Part shown: in pieces, positions 57,441-64,000 of the stretch
Position numbering within the stretch: position 1 is the stretch's first letter
Layout: each line of letters opens with the position of its first letter
DNA from: Mariannaea sp. PMI_226
Lineage: Eukaryota > Ascomycota > Sordariomycetes > Hypocreales > Nectriaceae
Length of the DNA stretch: 64,000 nucleotides
Direction of reading: 5' to 3'
Assembly: GCA_024336345.1 (NCBI GenBank)
Contig: JANFOG010000014.1
Coordinates: forward strand, 806,001-870,000
Translations under genes and position numbers: made by a program
The notes under the pieces: model-generated
Database searches by the model: none
Told to the model about the DNA's origin: nothing
The model's input: only the letters and a program-made list of their open reading frames with translations

Positions 57441-60400
57441 TCAAGGAGCCCACCACACTTTCACAAGCTCCTTTACTCCCCCTGAGGTGCGTGTCGATCT
57501 CCGTTGGCTGCGGCTGCGGCTCCGGTCTTGACTTGAAGTCTGTCGATCCTCATCCAGGCTATGGCAGTTGTTGTTATCGTCGTCGTCGACCAAGACAGAT
57601 CTTCGTTGGTTGCCATCAGATCCTATCGTTCCAGTGCCTCTGAGGACCATGCCCACGCGCTCCAGGATACTGCCTTCTCTGGATCCTGGCTCTCTCTGCC
57701 TCCTCCATAGATTCATCATCCTCTCCGATGAGGATGGCGGTGATGGCCTCCTCTCCATTTCCCCCATATCGCCAAATGGGTGCTCTGCGAGCCGGCCTTC
57801 CATGTACTCTCTCGGGGGGTCCAAGTCCTCCACGATGATTTCAGGTGGAGGTGGTACTTTCGGCATGGGCTTCATGCTCCCCAGCCTTTCTCGGGTCGGC
57901 AGAGGCTTTTGCACGGCTACTCTTGTGGTGGTCTCCCTCCTTTCTACAGATTTCCCATGAGGTCTGCCCGAGGGTCGTCTCATTGGCTTCATCTCCACCT
58001 CCTCCTTGGGACCCCGTTCTCCTGGAGCGAAGGCGCGAATGCCAAATGTACCCCCTTCGATCTTCACTCTGCGTCCATCTCGTTCCTTTCGTATGCGAGA
58101 AGTCGTCCAGTCCATTCCGAAGCGCTCCGCTAGCTCACTCTCGCGCAGCGCCTGTTCGATCTCTGACCTTGACTGCCACTGCGCATCACGGGGCAAGATC
58201 CTGAGTAGGTTGCCATCAACCAGGAGCGCTGCCACGGATGCGATGGTTGTGGGAGATCGGGGAAGTTTGTTCCTAGGCGCGAATATCCACGCGATGATGT
58301 GAAGTAGTATGGCAGCGCCAACGATGCCCTGCAGAATGCGCGTGGCGACCATGTTCTGTTCAAGTCGGATTTTCTGTGAGAAGAGAGTCGCGGAGATGAG
58401 CGGCACGGCCTCGGAAACAGACGCACTGGGATCAACTCCGCTCAAGATGTTCTGGCCGTCGACATTGGGGAAGGTCCCGGCCGAGGTCAAGTGCCGTCGA
58501 ACCTTGGAATTCAGCGACTGCGCTCGAATGACGCTGTGCTGGCTTAATATCCCAGATCGAACCACTCCAGCATCTGCTGCCGTTGAGCCTCCCAGTGAGT
58601 CCTCAGGTACCGCAAACTGGGATGCGTTCATCATTGCGAAGAAGGGGTCCAAGAGGCCGGTGTGCGTAACGTTGAGCAAGGTCGAGTAGTCGAGATCCGG
58701 AATGGCAACTGACGTGTACTTGACAGATAAATGGTTTGGAATGGGGGGGTCTGACGGGTCGATACGCAAGTTTGTACCGTAAAAGTGCACGCTCGTGTCG
58801 ACGGCTTCGATGGTCTCGTTGCAAGCCAAGGCATTGATGGTGCTGACGGAGACGCTTTTACTGTTAGCACTAGCAAGAGTACCCCAAACATACAACCAGT
58901 CAGAGCACTGCGAGTCCGTTTTGTTCTGTCCGAGCCCGAAAAAGGTGCTGTTTTCAGATTGCGATCCATCTCGCAGAGCGGACACTATTGCGGTGGAAAG
59001 AACAGCATTGCTTCTGTCTTTCGCCTTCTCCCCTCTGCAGGTTTCTCCGCGAAGATCGATCCGAAGCGGGTTCACAATGTTGTCGCTGGTCGTGAGGGTG
59101 ATGTTGGTCGAGATTTCGTTGGAGAGGTACAGCCGGCAGTCCATTTGGGGCCGAATCGCAGTCAGCGTAACGGAAACGTTCGAGCCGTCACGCAGAGGGT
59201 GGTCTTGATTATTCAAGCTGATGGACGGCAGGTTGAGGTCTTGGAAGGTGAATTGGGGGTAAGGTGCGTCTCCGACTAGAATTAGCGAGGCGGCCAGCGT
59301 ATCGTTATTGCAGTCTAGGCAGACAGGATCTTCAGAAGATGAAGCGAGGCTGTTGGAGAAGAAGTCTTCACTTCGCAGAATCACACTGATGCTGGCATCA
59401 ACAGGCATGGGCTCAAACAAGGCCGCCGAGGCAACTGCGAACAAAGCTGCTAGAAATCCCGCCACAATAGTCGAGATGGCCGCGAACTCGCCAATCCTAA
59501 ACGCTCGCCAGACGGCAATCGGCCTGGTAACATCAATGAGGTTCAGCCCAATCGTCTCGTAGAATTCGCCCAGCTTGCGAAGCCGCCCAAAAGGGGCAAT
59601 GACCCTTGTCCACCAATCGAGCTCACTGAGGTACAAACCAACGCAGAGCAGTATCAAAGCTGGTACTGCAGTCCATGCCAGATATGCGTTGTCGTTCTCC
59701 AAAGTCCTCAACCCGCCATATTTCTCAGACAACCGTAAAGACACCTCAAACCCGATGATCACAGCCGCCAATATCAGCCCGTACAACAGACGGATCAGCC
59801 CGTGGTACACAACAGGTTGGCGCCAGCGCGTCGTGGCGGCCCGCCTCATCATGGCGTTCCGCGGCGGTTCCTTGCCGCCAAAGATGTGAAAGTATCCCAG
59901 ACTATCATCGCCCAGTTTCTCGTGACCCTCGGCACCAATCGTGTACGAAGAGCCGCCCAGTCTCACCCGAATTGCCTCCTCGCTCGCCGCGCCCGTGCCT
60001 CGTAGGCATTCGACCAAAGGGTGGCTGTGGGCAATAACGGCCGCCATATCCGCAATCGCGCTAGGATTTCGAGGCAAGAAGCCCTTCGTCGGAGCTAAAA
60101 ATACGATTAGGATGGTGATTATGAGGCATACGGCCAACAAGGCGGCCATCAGATGGATTGGGGGAGATTTGGCGACAAGTCGGCGCTGGATGAAGCTGGA
60201 TGTGCCGGTTGATCGACTTGAAGCAGGATCCATCATGGCATATCTCGCAATGATAGCAGTGTATTGCTCAAAGTAGTCATCGACCAGCCGCTCCAGTGTC
60301 GAGCCCTCCTGCAAGGAAGCCAATTCCGGCAGCGAACCCGTCTCCCGTGCCCGCAAAGCCAATGCTGCTTCTACTGGCTTATTCGTATGGAAAACAGCTT

Positions 60401-62048
60401 CGCGGTTATAGGACTGATCCTCAATCGAGAAGGAGTTGTCGTTTTCGACAGTTCCGGTCAGGTAAGAATCGAATTGGGCTTGCGCAACATCCCATGGTTT
60501 CACTCCATCCAGTGTTGTGTTTTGCGCACCGTCGACAGTCCATATTGAAATCAGATCTCGTGGGTTTCTTGACACTCGCATTTTCGTAATGGCATATGTC
60601 GGAGAGCAGACCAAGGCCGTCGAATTTGAAAGCTTGGCATCAATTGTCGTAGTTGAGGACTTCCGCTTCGCCTCCTGAAGGTCATCCATATCCAAGCCCA
60701 AGGTTCCAGCCATGACCACAATCCTCTGGCTGTCTATGTTTGAAGACCCGTTACAGCCGCCACTCTGTAGCACAATAAATTTCCGAGGAAGGGTCTGATT
60801 ACCAGTTGTGCTGAAATGGCTGCTCAAAATAGTTTGCTTGGTCGTGCAATTGCTCGTCTCTGCCGTTAAATTCATCTGAACATTTCCATCCATAAACCGC
60901 ACCTTGCTCAGAGTCAGTGAGGCCGTCTCGCATTCCAAACCTCCAGCAAATCCATCCACAGTCGCATTCAATGTCATAAAGTCGTCGCTGTCACTAGAAA
61001 AAGGAAGATACGCAGCCCGTGCCGAAATCCCGTTGGGGAAGCTCATATTGTTTTCTTGCAGGCCAACCATGGCAAAGTAAGGCAGGGATCCAATATTCTG
61101 TAGTCCCGCATTGCTTTGAGAAAAGTTGGCTTCTAGGGTGATTAGGGAGTTGTGGTTAGAAGCCATTGTCAGCCTAGGCGTGATGATGGCCGTGGAGAAG
61201 ATGATGACGATTTTGAGAAGCAAGCCAACGGCCAGCGTGCTTGCCACCAGCCAATCGTTGTTTCTCGCAGCCTTGATCATTGCCCAGGGCGGAAACTTGG
61301 AGGCGTAGTCGAGGAGCAAGGATTTGTCAATCTCCGTCGGAGCATGCATCATGCGCAACCAAGGCGCCGCGGTCGCGGCCTGGTGTTCGACTCTTGCCCA
61401 GAGAGCGGCCACAACGACAAAGACGAGGACTACGCCATATTGCCAGATAAACCGGGAGACTTCGTCGGCTCTCCGTAAGCCTTCATTCTTATCAGATACG
61501 GCAAGCACAACTTCAAGGCCTGCGATCAAAGCGGCAAACAGGATGGCGAATAGTACCAGGATCCGGCGGCGAATAAACCAGGGCCGCCACGGCAGTTCGA
61601 TCTCGTTGGGCTGCTCGCCAGGCTCGGAGCCAGGCCTTGGACTCGTAGAATTTGACGACGGACGTCTAGACGATCTCTGAGACCGGATGCTTCCAAGAAA
61701 CGGCCACCGCGTCCTATTTGGCCCTTGTGCTGGATACGTCCCCTCAGAATACACCGCCGACCTTGCCAAACGCTCCGAGTCGAAGAATGAAGTAACATGG
61801 CCTAGTGGTGAGTTTCCTCCCAAAGGCGAGGAGGAGGCGGCGACGCGGTCCCGCCACGATTCCCTCCGGGCTTGAAAGCTGGACGATTGCTCGCCACCGG
61901 TGCCGGTCCGGGACCCGGTGTTGTTGTCGTCGGACGGCGGCACGACCTGGACTCCGTGGGTCTCATGAAGCTGGCGGTGGTAGGAATCGACGGCCCGCTT
62001 GATGCCCGGAGGCGGGATGTGCGATTTCCCCCCCGCGGCCTGGTCCAT
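57441..62048 (-). CDS. Large membrane protein with two DUF3433 regions
   Basis: A single exon of 1535 aa beginning MDQAAGGK at ATG 62048; the two codons before it start with GTG and are not needed. Residues 1-150 are hydrophilic and Ser/Arg-rich. The first unit begins near 153 (LPWRPWFIRRRILVLFAILFAALIAGLE), has further TM segments to about 300 and then a long, probably lumenal or extracellular region with many N-x-S/T sequons. The second unit begins near 740 (HGLIRLLYGLILAAVIIGFEVSLRLSEKYGGL) and repeats the pattern, with another sequon-rich loop and a final TM near 1240. The cytosolic tail is Arg/Pro/Glu-rich with PPSSSE and RRSTRTS stretches. This is the two-unit architecture of the DUF3433 family, known from filamentous ascomycetes and without established function. 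A surface or vacuolar role is a guess. It lies downstream of no operon-like partner. Confidence 0.88.
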   Translation of the reverse strand: MDQAAGGKSHIPPPGIKRAVDSYHRQLHETHGVQVVPPSDDNNTGSRTGTGGEQSSSFQARRESWRDRVAASSSPLGGNSPLGHVTSFFDSERLARSAVYSEGTYPAQGPNRTRWPFLGSIRSQRSSRRPSSNSTSPRPGSEPGEQPNEIELPWRPWFIRRRILVLFAILFAALIAGLEVVLAVSDKNEGLRRADEVSRFIWQYGVVLVFVVVAALWARVEHQAATAAPWLRMMHAPTEIDKSLLLDYASKFPPWAMIKAARNNDWLVASTLAVGLLLKIVIIFSTAIITPRLTMASNHNSLITLEANFSQSNAGLQNIGSLPYFAMVGLQENNMSFPNGISARAAYLPFSSDSDDFMTLNATVDGFAGGLECETASLTLSKVRFMDGNVQMNLTAETSNCTTKQTILSSHFSTTGNQTLPRKFIVLQSGGCNGSSNIDSQRIVVMAGTLGLDMDDLQEAKRKSSTTTIDAKLSNSTALVCSPTYAITKMRVSRNPRDLISIWTVDGAQNTTLDGVKPWDVAQAQFDSYLTGTVENDNSFSIEDQSYNREAVFHTNKPVEAALALRARETGSLPELASLQEGSTLERLVDDYFEQYTAIIARYAMMDPASSRSTGTSSFIQRRLVAKSPPIHLMAALLAVCLIITILIVFLAPTKGFLPRNPSAIADMAAVIAHSHPLVECLRGTGAASEEAIRVRLGGSSYTIGAEGHEKLGDDSLGYFHIFGGKEPPRNAMMRRAATTRWRQPVVYHGLIRLLYGLILAAVIIGFEVSLRLSEKYGGLRTLENDNAYLAWTAVPALILLCVGLYLSELDWWTRVIAPFGRLRKLGEFYETIGLNLIDVTRPIAVWRAFRIGEFAAISTIVAGFLAALFAVASAALFEPMPVDASISVILRSEDFFSNSLASSSEDPVCLDCNNDTLAASLILVGDAPYPQFTFQDLNLPSISLNNQDHPLRDGSNVSVTLTAIRPQMDCRLYLSNEISTNITLTTSDNIVNPLRIDLRGETCRGEKAKDRSNAVLSTAIVSALRDGSQSENSTFFGLGQNKTDSQCSDWLYVWGTLASANSKSVSVSTINALACNETIEAVDTSVHFYGTNLRIDPSDPPIPNHLSVKYTSVAIPDLDYSTLLNVTHTGLLDPFFAMMNASQFAVPEDSLGGSTAADAGVVRSGILSQHSVIRAQSLNSKVRRHLTSAGTFPNVDGQNILSGVDPSASVSEAVPLISATLFSQKIRLEQNMVATRILQGIVGAAILLHIIAWIFAPRNKLPRSPTTIASVAALLVDGNLLRILPRDAQWQSRSEIEQALRESELAERFGMDWTTSRIRKERDGRRVKIEGGTFGIRAFAPGERGPKEEVEMKPMRRPSGRPHGKSVERRETTTRVAVQKPLPTRERLGSMKPMPKVPPPPEIIVEDLDPPREYMEGRLAEHPFGDMGEMERRPSPPSSSERMMNLWRRQREPGSREGSILERVGMVLRGTGTIGSDGNQRRSVLVDDDDNNNCHSLDEDRQTSSQDRSRSRSQRRSTRTSGGVKELVKVWWAP

Positions 62049-63470
62049 GGCCACGGAGAGAAAAAAAAGTTGAAGGAGAAGAAGAAGAGGGAGAGGAAGG
62101 GGGGAAGGGGAGGGTGTTAGGTACAGGTATGAATCAAAGTTGGTATTGTCGACATCGATTTGGTGTTTTCGCTACTGTGTCGCTTTGGGACCATTGTTAA
62201 ACCGAATACCTCGCTTTTCTCTCGCAACCGTACAATAGAGTCACAACGCCATATCCAACGTAGGAATTTGTCCTCTAGTTTGTTAATTCGATCTACTGGG
62301 GTTCAGAACAAACACGTTGTGCGGGGTTTGGAAAAGCAGAGCAGCGTCGAGATACGACGAGAAGAAAGATAGGTAGGTCTAGTTTGTGGATGTTTTTTTT
62401 TTCTTTTTCTTGTTCCTTTTTTTTGGATTCTGTCCTGTTGCTTGAGAGGAGAGAGGAGAGGGAAAGCAAAGCAAAGCAAGTTTCGGGCTCCTGTGAGGCT
62501 GTCTAATCGGGGCCAAGTCAGGCTGACGAGGTGAAACGAGAGAGGGGGATCTGAGGGATCAAGACGAGTCGTGTCAAACGAGTGAACTCCAACCAAGGCC
62601 AGGGCTGGGGGGGAGAGAAGGGGGCGAGGAGGAAGAAGAAAAAAAGAATGGCAGTCCGCTCGAAGTGAACAGAACAAAAAGTGAGAGAAAGGAATGTATA
62701 CGGCGCGGCGTTGAGGGACTGGAAGAAGGGAGCAAGAAGCCAAGGAAGAAGAAGAAAAAACGAGAGTAATATTGAAGGCCAGAATTGAAGTGACGAGGCC
62801 AATCTGAAGATTAGCAAAACACCAAGCGAACAGGGTCATCCATCCCGCACTTTCTTCGGGAACAGCAAGGTCCTCACGAGAGAATCCACCCATGGAATGG
62901 ACTACTGTACGCACCCTGGCTCATTGTCGACATATTTCGCCAAGAAGACTGTAGAAGCATGCAGTCAAGTTTTCAACCATGGGCCCAAGTTGAGTAGTGT
63001 GTGTCTATGCGGACATTACATCCATATCATCATGGGCCTCGACGAGCCTGACCGGGGGGAGGGGACGGGAAAAGCAACAGTGGGTTGAGTGGTGGTCGAC
63101 CTCAAAGAGGACATGTACCCGAGAGGAGACGTATTGTGGACAATCAGCTTGAAACGTACCAAACCGGGGGGTAGCATGCGATGGTGTCTTGTCCGTCCAT
63201 CTGCCCAGGGCAACATCATTAGGGACGGACGGCATACTATCGATGCAGGCTCGACCTTGGTTTCCGAAAGCTGTTATTGTTGTTGTTGGCGATTGAACAA
63301 CCTAGGTCTTTTGTATTCTTTTGGTGGTCTTGGTTTCTTTTTTTTGTATGTCTTTTTCCTCGTCGCTTATTAGTGCCATTTATTTATTTATTTTGGTCCT
63401 GATCTCCGCCCAGGATTTGGAAGTTTGAAACTCTAGCGGAACGGTGGACGGACGGTGTGGCTCTGGGTCG

Positions 63471-63500
63471 CTCTAGGGCACTCTCTCTAGGGCACTCCAG
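63471..63500. repeat. Direct repeat CTCTAGGGCACTC
   Basis: Two copies of CTCTAGGGCACTC separated by only a few bases, with a related CCAGGGC following. Confidence 0.7.
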
Positions 63501-63953
63501 GGCTGTCTCTTGGGCTTTCCGGGGGCTCCCCGACGCAATAAGTTGATGATCCCGAGCAATAGTCCAGGAACCCGTCCACTGCTTACAGGGGACATCGGTG
63601 GGCACACATACAGTGGTACTATGTGATCTGTAATCTGTACAGTACAGAGTAATTGAAAAGTCTCCATCGCCTTGGTCGCTTGAGCATGGGGCCCTGGCCA
63701 AATGGCGACTGTCTAAGCCCGATATCGTGCAGTGGCTTTGACCTCTTTTTGATGAAGGAGGGCTCTAGGGTGCACCGGACTGCATTAGGAGCATCGACAT
63801 CCGAAGTCGAGAAACTGAAAGTAATTACAGATTAGATGATATGGAGAACATGCTGGAGCCACAGCTGGAGCTTCGAATGCGTCCCGGGCTTTACTCATGG
63901 TACTGCAATAATGAATTCTCGTACATGCTTTCTTACTGATTAGAAAGTTCTTC

Positions 63954-63959
<6 letters not shown>

Positions 63960-63984
<25 letters not shown>

Positions 63985-63987
63985 GGG
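63960..63987. repeat. G28 homopolymer
   Basis: Twenty-eight consecutive G immediately before the last 13 bases of the window. Confidence 0.9.
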
Positions 63988-64000
63988 TTTCAATTCAGTT

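Larger units (their letters stand above)
62049..64000. other. Right-edge non-coding region
   Basis: The left 400-700 nt are purine-rich on the plus strand, so pyrimidine-rich on the sense strand of the DUF3433 gene, consistent with its leader. A 196-codon minus-strand frame (62303-62893) inside it is Leu/Ser/Pro-rich and looks like a by-product of CT-rich DNA. Further right there is a direct repeat CTCTAGGGCACTC (63471-63499) and a final poly-G run. No gene is identified. Confidence 0.5.

Noticed and set aside
62303..62914. 196- to 203-codon minus-strand frame upstream of the DUF3433 gene
   Set aside because: First codon is GTG, with ATG only at 62893; composition follows the CT-rich leader and no family is recognisable.
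1..64000. CRISPR arrays or prokaryotic operons
   Set aside because: The genes are eukaryotic and spliced, and no regularly spaced repeat-spacer pattern is present.

Overview
The window looks like nuclear chromosome from a filamentous ascomycete (Pezizomycotina, probably Sordariomycetes). The evidence is short spliceosomal introns (mostly 65-160 nt) with GTAAGT-type donors and CTAAC-type branch points, a complete elongation factor 3 gene, a DUF3433 membrane protein, a fungal TRPY/Yvc1 channel, an intron-containing tRNA-Leu, and intergenic DNA full of pyrimidine tracts, microsatellites and TAGGTACCTAC-like words. I see no virus, toxin gene, CRISPR array, intact transposon or secondary-metabolite backbone gene.

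Left part (1-11.8 kb): the 5' end of an unidentified minus-strand gene runs off the left edge. It is followed by an aldehyde dehydrogenase (minus, three exons), a 14-TM DHA2-type MFS transporter (plus, four exons) and pantoate-beta-alanine ligase (plus, one exon). ALDH and PanC could be successive steps of beta-alanine/pantothenate synthesis, which makes this stretch worth a second look.

Middle-left (12-27.5 kb): a peroxisomal-type glycerol-3-phosphate/dihydroxyacetone-phosphate acyltransferase (minus), the RNase P/MRP subunit Pop4/Rpp29 (plus), a large GYF-domain protein of the SMY2/GIGYF family carrying an N-terminal eIF4E-family binding motif (plus), and a TTC27/Emw1-like TPR protein (minus). 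These are housekeeping functions in lipid synthesis, tRNA processing and translation/mRNA control.

Middle (27.5-46.7 kb): a 9.2-kb gene-poor gap, an amino-acid permease (plus), a 4-kb gap holding tRNA-Leu(AAG), and translation elongation factor 3 (minus), whose first intron is unusually long at 596 nt.

Right part (46.7-64 kb): a 4.4-kb gap, a macro-domain ADP-ribose hydrolase with a tiny last exon (plus), a Yvc1-like vacuolar TRP channel (minus, five exons), and a 1535-aa tandem-DUF3433 membrane protein (minus). The window ends in a non-coding stretch with a 28-nt poly-G run.

Gene density is low, about one gene per 5-6 kb, and several gene models needed exons too short to show as open reading frames. 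These were rebuilt from splice signals. The clearest cases are the first exon of the acyltransferase, exon 1 of the GYF gene, exon 1 of EF3 and the last exon of the macro-domain gene. All functions are assigned by eye from family motifs and none was confirmed by a search.
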